This document shows, piece after piece, positions 1 through 6,741 of a stretch of DNA of 7,485 nucleotides. Position 1 is the first letter of the stretch. Each line of letters starts with the position of its first letter. The position numbers were made by a program, and so were the translations under genes. The notes beneath the pieces are model-generated. The model saw nothing but the letters and a program-made list of their open reading frames with translations. It did no database searches and had not been told where the DNA came from. This DNA is from an uncultured Pseudomonadota bacterium (GTDB lineage Bacteria; Pseudomonadota; Gammaproteobacteria; Burkholderiales; SG8-39). The DNA lies in contig CAITSH010000127.1 in assembly GCA_903895005.1 (NCBI GenBank), positions 1 through 7,485 on the forward strand, in the 5' to 3' direction.

Positions 1-107
1 GCGAGGACGATCAGCGCCCCGAGCAAGGCCATCATCAGCAACAGCGGGGCAAGCCAGAACTTCTTGCGTACCCGCAGAAACTTCCACAATTCCTTGATAA
101 ATGACAT
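1..107 (-). CDS. SxtK-like DUF5989 family membrane protein (3' part cut by window edge)
   Basis: The first 35 codons of a very small gene are visible. The start is the ATG at 107-105, and the 3' end lies beyond the left edge. The peptide opens MSFIKELWKFLRVRKKFWL, a short amphipathic and basic stretch, and runs straight into a hydrophobic helix (APLLLMMALLGALIVLA, about residues 20-36). This layout and the KEL/FLRVRKKFWL-type opening are characteristic of the DUF5989 family, which includes SxtK of saxitoxin clusters and whose members are usually about 50 residues with one membrane helix. The biochemical role of the family is unknown. The gene follows the SxtJ-like gene on the same strand after 27 bp, so they are probably co-transcribed. 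A weak AGG upstream of the ATG is the only ribosome-binding signal. In other genomes such genes sit next to an O-carbamoyltransferase gene. If that holds here, it would lie just left of position 1. Confidence 0.85.
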   Translation of the reverse strand, partial: MSFIKELWKFLRVRKKFWLAPLLLMMALLGALIVL

Positions 108-134
108 CGGCGCCTGGTTGCTTTCAGAGAGCGT

Positions 135-557
135 TCAGAACTGGTCGTTCATGGATTTTGGATCAGGTCCCGGCGGCTCGCGCTCTAACCAGTAGCTTGA
201 TGCCTCGGGGTCGTACTTGCGTTGCAGCGGCAGCTTGCCAAATACACGCATCAACAGGGACGTGGGCACCAACGCAAGGTAGTACACCACCCCGATCGCC
301 AGCGGACTGACGATGCGGTTGAGCAGCAGTCCGAATTGCATCCAGCCGCGGTTAAGCCCGGACAGGGCCCGCGGCAACGCCAGCGCCAGCAAGAGGAACA
401 GGCCGCCGACCACCAGAGCCCACAAGCGCACATCGCCGAATGCGCCGCGCCAGAGCGGCCACAGCCCGATTCCGGCGAATATTGCGGCAAAGAGCAGGCC
501 GAACACGCGATCGGAAGACCCCTCCGCGGCGTGCTCGCGCTTTGATTGTTCGATCAT
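135..557 (-). CDS. SxtJ family membrane protein
   Basis: A 140-residue protein with about three membrane segments (roughly residues 18-36, 43-62 and 82-104) and a short cytoplasmic-type C-terminal tail. Family resemblance to SxtJ comes from the size, the NRxxSPLAxGVVYY segment (about 80-93), the following MRxxGKxPLQRKYDPEASSYWLER block (about 103-126) with its SYW signature, and the DUF5989/SxtK-like gene immediately downstream. SxtJ proteins are known from saxitoxin clusters, where their function is unassigned, and from carbamoyltransferase-linked loci of many other bacteria. They are presumably integral inner-membrane partners of the neighbouring enzymes, which is inference. The start is ATG 557-555. 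A second in-phase-looking ATG at 571-569 is the product of a 14-bp duplication, is in another frame and stops after five codons. Neither ATG has a clear Shine-Dalgarno sequence. A TAAAAT box at 586-581 could be a -10 element giving a very short leader, but no convincing -35 is present. Confidence 0.85.
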   Translation of the reverse strand: MIEQSKREHAAEGSSDRVFGLLFAAIFAGIGLWPLWRGAFGDVRLWALVVGGLFLLLALALPRALSGLNRGWMQFGLLLNRIVSPLAIGVVYYLALVPTSLLMRVFGKLPLQRKYDPEASSYWLEREPPGPDPKSMNDQF

Positions 558-574
558 GGTTGTTCGATCATGGT
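546..574. repeat. 14-bp perfect tandem duplication over the SxtJ start codon
   Basis: The 14-bp unit TTGTTCGATCATGG occurs at 546-559 and again at 560-573, with one further matching T at 574. In the coding (minus) direction each unit carries ATGATCGAACAA, so the start region of the SxtJ-like gene is present twice. Because 14 is not a multiple of three, the outer copy opens a five-codon reading frame (MIEQP) whose TGA at 556-554 overlaps the real ATG at 557-555. Most likely this is a replication-slippage duplication tolerated because it lies upstream of the functional start. Translational coupling through the mini-frame is possible but unproven. Confidence 0.9.
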
Positions 575-769
575 GGGGTGATTTTACATCACGCCCCGCC
601 CCGGGCGCCCCGTAGCGCGCGCAGGCCCGCGCGACGCGCGGGGAGGCGTGTCGGGGCTTGTTGAAGCCTGTCGTGATCGTGCGAGCCAGATGCGGGCGAC
701 GTGTGGGCGACCATCGCGGGAACGGCTATCATGTGCGCCTTCGCTCACAAAGAGGCACTCCGACCGAGT
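558..769. other. Divergent intergenic region between SxtJ-like gene and SGNH hydrolase
   Basis: About 210 bp separate the two divergent starts. Seen here are the outer copy of the 14-bp duplication, a possible minus-strand -10 (TAAAAT, 586-581), a very GC-rich inverted repeat at 626-642, and on the plus strand TATCAT at 727-732. The last matches the -10 consensus at five of six bases and would place a start near 739 and a leader of about 30 nt before the ATG at 770. The bases 17 bp upstream of it (704-709, TGGGCG) do not resemble a -35, so a sigma70 promoter is only a weak suggestion. No additional small gene with convincing composition was seen. Confidence 0.4.
626..642. repeat. GC-only inverted repeat, 8-bp arms
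   Basis: CCCGCGCG at 626-633 is followed by a single A and then CGCGCGGG at 635-642, a perfect inverted repeat centred on 634. It lies between two divergent genes, so it could be a regulator site or the stem of a hairpin. There is no T-tract on either side, which argues against a terminator. The strong GC bias of the surrounding stretch makes such repeats easier to obtain by chance, so function is uncertain. Confidence 0.5.
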
Positions 770-1924
770 ATGCGTCGCATTGTAATTCCGCTTGCCCTGA
801 TGACCGCCTCAGCCCTGTTCTTCGTGCTCGTGCTCGAGCTGGGGCTTCGCGCCATCGATTACCCGCGCCGTGAAGCGCGCATCCTGTGCCTCGATGCCAT
901 CATGGGCAATGTCTACTGCCCCAACCTGTCCGAGCACCTCAACAACATGTACGACAGCACGCTGTTGGTGACCACCAACAGTGAGGGCATGGCCGACCGC
1001 GAATACCCGCTCGAAAAGCCGCCGGGCACCATCCGCATCGCGCTGCTTGGCGACTCGGTCACCGCCTCGCTTTACACAAAACAGGAACACAAGTTCAAGG
1101 CAATCTGGGAAAAAGCCCTCACGCAAAGCATGGGCAAGCCGGTCGAGGTGATGAACTTTGGCATCGACGGGACCAGTACCTGGGAACAGGTGCAGATGTT
1201 CCAGTTGCGCGCGCGCCGCTACAAGCCCGACTACGTGGTGCTGGCCTTTTTCTGGGGCAACGACGTGTGGAACAATTCGGCCTCGCGCGACCGCGGCCGG
1301 CCCAATCCGCTCAAGGAAGAGTACTCCGCGCAATCCTGGGTGCGCAACCTGCAGGTCAAGCACCGCAAATCGATACGCTGGATGTGGAACAATTCAGCCG
1401 CCTTCCAGTTCCTGGACACGCTAAAGGATCGCGCGCAAACCAACATGGACTACAAACGCGCGATGCAGGACGCTCCCGGCACATCAACGCCGCCGGAACC
1501 GTCCGCTTCGCCCGCCGCAAAGGTCGCCGAAGCGCCACAGCAGCAGCCACAACAGCAACAATACGACCCATCGTTTTCCTGGGACTCGGATTCGTGGAAG
1601 CTGACGCGGGAACTACTACTCAAACTGCGCGACACAACCGCGCAAAACGGCGCACCGCTGCTGGTCTTTGGCGTCCCCATGTATGATCAATTGATCCTCC
1701 CCAAGCCCCTGCCTTACGCGGAATTGCGGGCCTTTTTGCAGCAGAACGGCATCGGTGGCGCGGACGCGTTCGATGCCCTGTCGGGCCTGTCTCGGGAACA
1801 AAAGCGCGCCTTGTATATCGGTGATGCAACCCACCTCACCGACCAGGGCCACCGCTTGTTCGGCGATGCCGGCGCGCCTGCGCTAGCGCGCTTTATGTCG
1901 GAGTCGGCGAAGCCGAAGCCGTAA
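770..1924 (+). CDS. Membrane-anchored SGNH/GDSL-family hydrolase
   Basis: A 384-residue predicted esterase/lipase-type hydrolase. Residues 4-24 form an N-terminal membrane helix (signal anchor), so the catalytic part should face the periplasm. All four SGNH blocks are visible: block [10 protein letters not shown] with nucleophile Ser96, block [16 protein letters not shown] (Gly131 or Gly134), block [13 protein letters not shown] (Gly163, Asn164) and block [12 protein letters not shown] (Asp352, His355). Between blocks III and V, residues about 235-265 form a Pro/Ala/Gln-rich low-complexity linker (QQQPQQQQ), followed by a further alpha/beta segment ([10 protein letters not shown]). The ATG at 770 was chosen because it puts the hydrophobic helix right at the N-terminus. 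In-frame GTG 701 and ATG 731 would add a non-hydrophobic extension. AGAGG at 751-755 is a rather distant ribosome site. Its neighbours are SxtJ- and SxtK-like genes, and in saxitoxin clusters the corresponding SxtL is also a GDSL hydrolase. The substrate is unknown. Deacylation or decarbamoylation of an envelope molecule is a guess. Confidence 0.9.
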   Translation: MRRIVIPLALMTASALFFVLVLELGLRAIDYPRREARILCLDAIMGNVYCPNLSEHLNNMYDSTLLVTTNSEGMADREYPLEKPPGTIRIALLGDSVTASLYTKQEHKFKAIWEKALTQSMGKPVEVMNFGIDGTSTWEQVQMFQLRARRYKPDYVVLAFFWGNDVWNNSASRDRGRPNPLKEEYSAQSWVRNLQVKHRKSIRWMWNNSAAFQFLDTLKDRAQTNMDYKRAMQDAPGTSTPPEPSASPAAKVAEAPQQQPQQQQYDPSFSWDSDSWKLTRELLLKLRDTTAQNGAPLLVFGVPMYDQLILPKPLPYAELRAFLQQNGIGGADAFDALSGLSREQKRALYIGDATHLTDQGHRLFGDAGAPALARFMSESAKPKP

Positions 1925-3710
1925 CCGCGACCGCAGGTGTAGAAGTCTGCAGCGGCAACTCTATCCAGAATTCCGCGCCCTCACCCGGCTTGCTGTTGAC
2001 GCCTATGCTGCCGCCCATCAGTTGCACCAGGTTGCGGCAAATGCTGAGGCCGAGCCCGGTGCCGCCGTAACGCCTAGTAATGGAACTGTCGGCCTGCGCA
2101 AACGGGTCAAACATCCGCTTTTGCTCCTCTTCGCTGATGCCGATGCCGGTGTCTCGCACGGAAAAATGCAGCCGCGCCAAACCCGTTTCGCCGTCCCCTC
2201 CGACCACGCGCGCACTCAGCGTCACCGCGTCTTTTTCCGTAAATTTGACCGCATTACCGACCAGGTTGGAGAGCACCTGGCGCACACGCACCGGGTCGCC
2301 GATAACCGAAGCGGGCAACTCCGGGGCGGCGTGCAGCGTCAAGGTAATACCCTTGCCGCGCGCATTCTCGCCATAAAGGGCCGCCACGTCGTGCACCACC
2401 TCGGCGGGCGAATAATCCGTGCTTTCCACCTCCATTTGCCCGGCTTCTATTTTGGATATATCGAGGATGTCGTTGATGATCTTGCGCAAGGCATTGCCCG
2501 AGTCGTGCATGATTTGCGCGTACTCACGCTGGTCGGGTGCGAGTTCAGTCTCGAGCAGCACCTCCGAAAAGCCGAGCATGCCGTTCATCGGGGTACGTAA
2601 CTCGTGGCTCATGGTCGCAAGAAATTGCGATTTGGCGCGATTCGCGGCCTCGGCCTTTTCGCGCAACAACTCGGCAAGGGCAAGGTCGGCGTCACGCCGG
2701 CGAAACAGATACACCAGCAGTGAAAACGACACCGCCACGACAAGCACACTGGCGAGCGCGATACCGCCCATCATCCAGGCGGTGTGGCGCCATTCCTCCA
2801 GGAACAACGCCTCGTCCACCGCCACGCTGGCAATCATCGGATATCCGGGTATCACGCGCGGCGCGACGATACGCAGCGTCGTGTCGTTCAGGTCGTACGA
2901 CCGCGGCAGGCGCGTCGTAATGACGCCTTCGGCAAGCCTGCGCTTTTCAATCACCTCGTAGGTGCCACCCACCATGAAGGGCTTGCCCATCATCGCATCG
3001 ACATGCGGCGAGCGCGCGAGCAGCGTGAAGTCGCGCCTGAACAGCGAAATTACCGATCCGGGCCCCGCCGAAATGCGTTCGTAAAACTTGCTGTAGAAAT
3101 CAACCGACAGGCCTACCAGGACGATGCCGATGAACTGCCCCTCGGGGCTGTTGAGACGGCGCGTAAGGTAAAACGTCCATTTGCCGTTGCCGCGGTTTTG
3201 CACCGGCTTGCTGATAAACACGCCGCCCCAGACGTTGAGCGACGGCTCGCTCGGATCGTCGCGCTGGACCTGGAAATAATCGCGGTCGGCGAGATTGATC
3301 TTCGGCACTGGATACGAGCGCGTGAAGTTGATTGCGTCGCCATTGTCGGCGACGATATTGGCGACGTCGATTTGCGGCAGGCCGCCGATCTTGTCGCGCA
3401 TCATCTGGAACACCTCAGGCGTCGCCATGGCTCGGCGCAAGTCGGCCGCATTGCGCACGCCTGCCTGTTTGACCCGGTCGGTAATACCGTCGAGCACGAC
3501 GTAGGCTGAACTGATCGACTGTGCCGCCTGCTCGGCAACGATCAACGAATATTTGGAAGTCTGCCGCTCCCAGTCGCTTATCTCGCGCTCGCGCAGGGCG
3601 TAGAGCAAGCCGCACACCCCGACGATAATGGTGACGCACAGCGTTACCCCCACCCGAGCGGCGACCCTGGCGGGTGAATCAAACAGGGACTTGGAGAAAG
3701 AGAAATTCAT
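1893..3710 (-). CDS. Membrane sensor histidine kinase with periplasmic dCache/PDC sensor
   Basis: A 605-residue two-component sensor kinase. In order: membrane helix 1 (about 18-39); a long periplasmic region (40-307) of PDC/dCache type, with the typical DRDYFQVQR and [19 protein letters not shown] stretches; helix 2 (about 311-336); a short coiled-coil linker with no recognisable HAMP (337-358); HisKA with [11 protein letters not shown] and phospho-acceptor His369; and HATPase_c with N-box Asn486, G1 DTGIGI (520-525), F-box MFDPFAQAD and G2 GGTGLGLS (549-556). After the ATPase domain only a 15-20-residue Thr/Ala/Pro tail remains, so the receiver domain common in relatives of this HisKA type is absent. 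No response regulator is in the window, so this is an orphan kinase whose partner and ligand are unknown. The start ATG 3710-3708 precedes helix 1 closely, but no well-placed Shine-Dalgarno is seen. The last 32 bp overlap the convergent hydrolase gene. It diverges from pepN with no evident functional link. Confidence 0.95.
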   Translation of the reverse strand: MNFSFSKSLFDSPARVAARVGVTLCVTIIVGVCGLLYALREREISDWERQTSKYSLIVAEQAAQSISSAYVVLDGITDRVKQAGVRNAADLRRAMATPEVFQMMRDKIGGLPQIDVANIVADNGDAINFTRSYPVPKINLADRDYFQVQRDDPSEPSLNVWGGVFISKPVQNRGNGKWTFYLTRRLNSPEGQFIGIVLVGLSVDFYSKFYERISAGPGSVISLFRRDFTLLARSPHVDAMMGKPFMVGGTYEVIEKRRLAEGVITTRLPRSYDLNDTTLRIVAPRVIPGYPMIASVAVDEALFLEEWRHTAWMMGGIALASVLVVAVSFSLLVYLFRRRDADLALAELLREKAEAANRAKSQFLATMSHELRTPMNGMLGFSEVLLETELAPDQREYAQIMHDSGNALRKIINDILDISKIEAGQMEVESTDYSPAEVVHDVAALYGENARGKGITLTLHAAPELPASVIGDPVRVRQVLSNLVGNAVKFTEKDAVTLSARVVGGDGETGLARLHFSVRDTGIGISEEEQKRMFDPFAQADSSITRRYGGTGLGLSICRNLVQLMGGSIGVNSKPGEGAEFWIELPLQTSTPAVAVTASASPTPT

Positions 3711-4011
3711 CGCATTTTCGCCACATTACTCCCCGCAAAGCGCGGGCGCTGGCCGGTTTGCGAAAGGGTGGTTAGGGGACCCCCTGAAATATTAACAGCA
3801 GGAAAGCCCGGGTTTTTCACGATTTCAGCCGAAAATAGGCCCGAATCGCGGGCATCCCCCGTTTCACCGGCCCTATCGCCAGATCGTCTTGTCTCACCTC
3901 TGGAACAAATATTTGGCCGCCCGCCTGCCCGGCTACTATCAGTTCCACCATCAGCTAAACTTGTCCTTTCCCGCGATTTCACCCCCCTTTTTTTCATTGC
4001 GACCCCATCCC
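3711..4011. other. Divergent intergenic region, histidine kinase / pepN
   Basis: This 301-bp gap between two divergent genes must hold the promoters for both. Visible structure includes a small hairpin-capable repeat close to the kinase start (CCCGC 3732-3736 / GCGGG 3742-3746), a G4/C4 inverted repeat (AGGGG 3774-3778 / CCCCT 3781-3785), an AT-rich stretch around 3786-3795, a perfect AT-rich palindrome CAAATATTTG at 3906-3915, a TACTAT box near 3935 with poor -35 support, and the C6T7 tract at 3982-3994. It is richer in A/T than the flanking genes, as expected for control DNA. The pepN frame stays open upstream to a TTG at 3889. The minus frame is also open across the region (3707-4030). Neither looks like real protein. 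Confidence 0.5.
3982..3994 (+). promoter_or_regulatory. C6T7 pyrimidine tract in the pepN leader
   Basis: Six C residues (3982-3987) run directly into seven T residues (3988-3994), ending 17 nt before the pepN ATG. No Shine-Dalgarno sequence lies between this tract and the start codon. A U-rich leader can be bound by ribosomal protein S1 and stand in for a Shine-Dalgarno, which is the most economical reading if the tract is transcribed. Homopolymers of this length are also slippage-prone. Function is inferred from position only. Confidence 0.3.
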
Positions 4012-6654
4012 ATGCGTGAACCGATTCCACAAACCATTCTGCTTTCCGACTACACGCCGCCGGCCTTTGTCATTTCGACCGTCGACCTTGATGTGGACCT
4101 CCGCGCCGACCATGCCCTCGTAAAAGCCAGCATTGCGCTCAAGCGCAACCCCTCGGCGGCCGATGCCAAGGCGCCCCTGATGCTCAATGGGGAGGAACTC
4201 GAACTGGTGGCGGTGGCAATAGACGGCCGCGTGCTCGCCGAAGATGAATACAGCGTCAGCGCCGAGCTTCTCACCATCACCAAGACGCCGAAAAAATTCA
4301 CGCTCGAAACCACCGTGCGCATCCGTCCGCAACAAAACACCAAGCTGGAGGGCTTGTACGGAACCAAGAGCGGGTTTTTCACGCAATGCGAGGCCGAGGG
4401 CTTTCGCCGCATCACGTATTTTCTCGACCGCCCCGACGTGATGGCGCGTTACACCAACACCATCCACGCCGACCGCGCGCAATACCCGGTGCTGCTCTCC
4501 AACGGCAACCTCGTCGGTGAAGGCAGCGAGGATGATGGCCGCCACTGGGTCAAGTTCGAAGACCCCTTCCCCAAGCCCTGCTACCTCTTTGCCATGGTGG
4601 CCGCCAAACTCGAGATGCTCGAGGACTGGTTCACCACCAAATCCGGGCGCAAGGCGCGCCTCGCCATTTATGTCGAACCGGGCAAGCTCGACCAGTGTTC
4701 CTTCGCGATGGCGTCCCTCAAGAGCGCGATGAAATGGGACGAGGACGTGTTCGGGCTCGAGCTCGACCTTGACCAGTACATGATTGCAGCGGTAGGCGAC
4801 TTCAACTCCGGCGCCATGGAGAACAAGGGTCTCAACATCTTCAATACCAAGTACGTGCTGGCGCGCCCGGACACCGCCACCGACATCGATTACCAAAATA
4901 TAGATCGCGTCATCGCCCACGAGTACTTCCACAACTGGACCGGCGACCGCGTCACCTGCCGCGACTGGTTCCAGCTCTCGCTCAAGGAAGGCCTCACGGT
5001 GTTCCGCGACCAGGAGTACGGCGCCGACATGTATTCGCGCCCGGTGCAGCGCATCCAGGAAGTGCGCAGCCTGCGCGCAAATCAGTTCCCCGAAGACGCC
5101 GGCCCCATGGCCCATCCGATCCGGCCCGCCTCGTACATGGAAATCCGCAATTTCTACACCATGACGGTGTACGAAAAAGGCGCGGAGGTCGTGCGCATGC
5201 AGCACACCCTGCTGGGTGCGGAACATTTCCGCAAGGGCATGGACTTGTACTTCGAGCGCCACGACGGACAGGCCGTGACCACCGACGATTTCGTGCAGGC
5301 CATGCACGATGCCTCCGGCGTCGATCTCACGCAGTTTCGCCGCTGGTACGAGCAGGCCGGCACGCCGGTGCTCGATGTCAGCTCCGCCTACGACGAGAAG
5401 GCCCAGACCTATACCGTCAAGGTCAAGCAGTCCTGCCCGGCCACACCGGGGCAGGACGAGAAGCTGCCCTTTCACATTCCGTTTGCCATCGGCCTCGTTG
5501 ATGCAGAAGGCAACGACATCCCGCTGCAACTGCAGGGTGAAAGTGCTGCAGTCGAAGGCACGCGCGTGCTCTCACTGGTGCAGCCTGCCGAGAGTTATGT
5601 CTTTACCGGCATCGCGACCAGGCCCGTGCCCTCGATACTGCGCGGCTTTTCGGCACCGGTCATCGTCAAGTACCCTTACGCCGAAGCCGAACTCGCACAC
5701 CTGATGGCACACGACAGTGACGCCTTCAACCGCTGGGAAGCCGGCCAGCGCCTTGCCACCAACCTGATCCTCGGTGGCGTTGCAGCGGCGAAAAAGGGCA
5801 AGATCTTTGACATCCCCGCGAGCTTTTTGTCCGCTTTTGGCCGCGTGCTGGCCGATGCCGCAAAAGACCCGGCCTTCGCCGCCGAGGCCCTCGGTCTTCC
5901 CTCGGAAACCACGCTCGCCGAGGACATGGACACGGTCGACCCGGATGCGCTGCACGCGGTGCGCAACAGCCTGCGCCGCGCCATCGCCACTTCGCTGAAA
6001 AAAGAATTGCTCGCCTGCCACAAATCGATGGCCAACAGCGGCGCCTATTCGCCCGACGCCGCCTCGGCCGGCAGGCGCGCGCTGCGCAACCTGTGCCTCT
6101 CCTACCTGATGGAGCTCGATGACCCGGCGATCCGCGCCACTTGCTTCATGCAATTCGAAGCAGCCGACAACATGACCGACGCGATGGCCGCGCTCACCAC
6201 GCTTGCCAACACCGACTGCCCGGAGCGGCAAAAAGCACTGGATGCGTTTTACGCCAAGTGGAAGGACGAGCCCCTGGTCGTCGACAAGTGGCTGGCGGTG
6301 CAGTCCACCTCGCGCCTGCCCGGCACCCTCGCCAACGTGACGTCGCTGCTCGCGCACCCGGCCTTCGACCTGAAGAACCCGAACAAGATCTACGCGCTGA
6401 TCCGCGCCTTTGGCGGCAACCACGTGCGCTTTCATGCCGCGGACGGCGGCGGCTACAACTTCCTTGCCGACCGCATCATCGAAATCAACGCACTCAACCC
6501 GCAGGTGGCCTCACGCGTGGCGCGCTGCTTTGACCGCTGGAAGAAATTCGACAAGGACCGCCAGGCGCATGCGAAGGCTGCGCTCGAGCGTATTCGTGAC
6601 AGCGAAGGCCTGTCACGCGACGTGGCGGAAATTGTCACCAAGGCGCTGGCCTGA
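4012..6654 (+). CDS. pepN: Aminopeptidase N (M1 family zinc metallopeptidase)
   Basis: A complete 880-residue M1 aminopeptidase, close to the 870 residues of E. coli PepN. It removes N-terminal residues from peptides in the cytoplasm and serves in the final steps of protein turnover; no signal peptide is present. The substrate-anchoring region carries TQCEAEGFRRITYFLDRPDV (124-143). The exopeptidase signature GAMEN is at 267-271 with Glu270 for the free amino group. The zinc site is HEYFH at 303-307 (His303, catalytic Glu304, His307) followed after 18 residues by the third ligand Glu326. The transition-state tyrosine is Tyr387 in TMTVYEKG. These positions run six residues ahead of E. coli PepN throughout the core. 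The rest is the beta-domain and the helical C-terminal domain (from about residue 550). ATG 4012 was chosen because homology-like sequence (LLSDYTPPAFVISTVDLDVDL) begins just after it. A 41-codon in-frame extension to TTG 3889 resembles intergenic DNA. No Shine-Dalgarno is visible. Confidence 0.97.
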   Translation: MREPIPQTILLSDYTPPAFVISTVDLDVDLRADHALVKASIALKRNPSAADAKAPLMLNGEELELVAVAIDGRVLAEDEYSVSAELLTITKTPKKFTLETTVRIRPQQNTKLEGLYGTKSGFFTQCEAEGFRRITYFLDRPDVMARYTNTIHADRAQYPVLLSNGNLVGEGSEDDGRHWVKFEDPFPKPCYLFAMVAAKLEMLEDWFTTKSGRKARLAIYVEPGKLDQCSFAMASLKSAMKWDEDVFGLELDLDQYMIAAVGDFNSGAMENKGLNIFNTKYVLARPDTATDIDYQNIDRVIAHEYFHNWTGDRVTCRDWFQLSLKEGLTVFRDQEYGADMYSRPVQRIQEVRSLRANQFPEDAGPMAHPIRPASYMEIRNFYTMTVYEKGAEVVRMQHTLLGAEHFRKGMDLYFERHDGQAVTTDDFVQAMHDASGVDLTQFRRWYEQAGTPVLDVSSAYDEKAQTYTVKVKQSCPATPGQDEKLPFHIPFAIGLVDAEGNDIPLQLQGESAAVEGTRVLSLVQPAESYVFTGIATRPVPSILRGFSAPVIVKYPYAEAELAHLMAHDSDAFNRWEAGQRLATNLILGGVAAAKKGKIFDIPASFLSAFGRVLADAAKDPAFAAEALGLPSETTLAEDMDTVDPDALHAVRNSLRRAIATSLKKELLACHKSMANSGAYSPDAASAGRRALRNLCLSYLMELDDPAIRATCFMQFEAADNMTDAMAALTTLANTDCPERQKALDAFYAKWKDEPLVVDKWLAVQSTSRLPGTLANVTSLLAHPAFDLKNPNKIYALIRAFGGNHVRFHAADGGGYNFLADRIIEINALNPQVASRVARCFDRWKKFDKDRQAHAKAALERIRDSEGLSRDVAEIVTKALA

Positions 6655-6665
6655 CAGGGCAATAC

Positions 6666-6713
6666 GCTGGAGATGCCCTTCTGGCGGGCATTTCCAGCTG
6701 GCACCCGGGTTTT
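6666..6713 (+). terminator. Probable pepN terminator hairpin in convergent gap
   Basis: Twelve nt after the pepN stop, GCTGGAgATGCCC (6666-6678) pairs with GGGCATtTCCAGC (6686-6698) around a 7-nt loop, giving a 13-bp stem with one central G-U pair in the plus transcript. On the minus transcript that pair becomes a C-A mismatch, so the plus direction is favoured. A run of four T (6710-6713) follows, but 11 nt after the stem, so this is not a textbook intrinsic terminator. The location between convergent genes supports a role in ending transcription or in protecting the 3' end. Confidence 0.55.
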
Positions 6714-6741
6714 CTCGGCCAAGCCTGGGCCTCGAATGCGG

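Noticed and set aside
1..557. Saxitoxin biosynthesis cluster
   Set aside because: Only the generic SxtJ/SxtK/GDSL families are present. None of the diagnostic enzymes (polyketide synthase-like SxtA, amidinotransferase SxtG, Rieske oxygenases) is in the window, and these small families are widespread in bacteria that make no toxin.
701..769. Longer N-terminus of the SGNH hydrolase from GTG 701 or ATG 731
   Set aside because: It would add up to 23 mostly non-hydrophobic residues before a membrane helix that otherwise begins right after ATG 770. It cannot be fully excluded.
1685..1696. 12-bp perfect palindrome GATCAATTGATC
   Set aside because: It lies inside the hydrolase coding sequence (YDQLIL), and one or two palindromes of this length are expected by chance in a window this size.
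2784..3509. Plus-strand 241-codon frame over the kinase gene
   Set aside because: Antisense shadow of the kinase sensor domain; His/Arg/Val-rich translation with no motif.
3889..4011. N-terminal extension of PepN from TTG 3889
   Set aside because: The first 41 codons are unlike coding sequence in composition, include the C6T7 tract, and precede the point where PepN-like sequence begins. The total length from 4012 already fits the family.
3707..4030. 107-codon minus-strand frame whose stop overlaps the kinase ATG
   Set aside because: It spans the divergent control region and the pepN start, is Arg/Gly/Ser-rich without family resemblance, and would leave no room for a pepN promoter.
3994..5529. 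Long open minus-strand frame (511 codons) antisense to pepN
   Set aside because: It mirrors the strongly supported pepN coding strand. GC-rich third positions routinely leave long antisense frames open. The translation (His/Val/Gly/Glu-rich) has no recognisable domain.
5572..6435. Second long antisense frame over the pepN 3' half
   Set aside because: Same shadow effect of GC-rich codons; no motif and no ribosome site.
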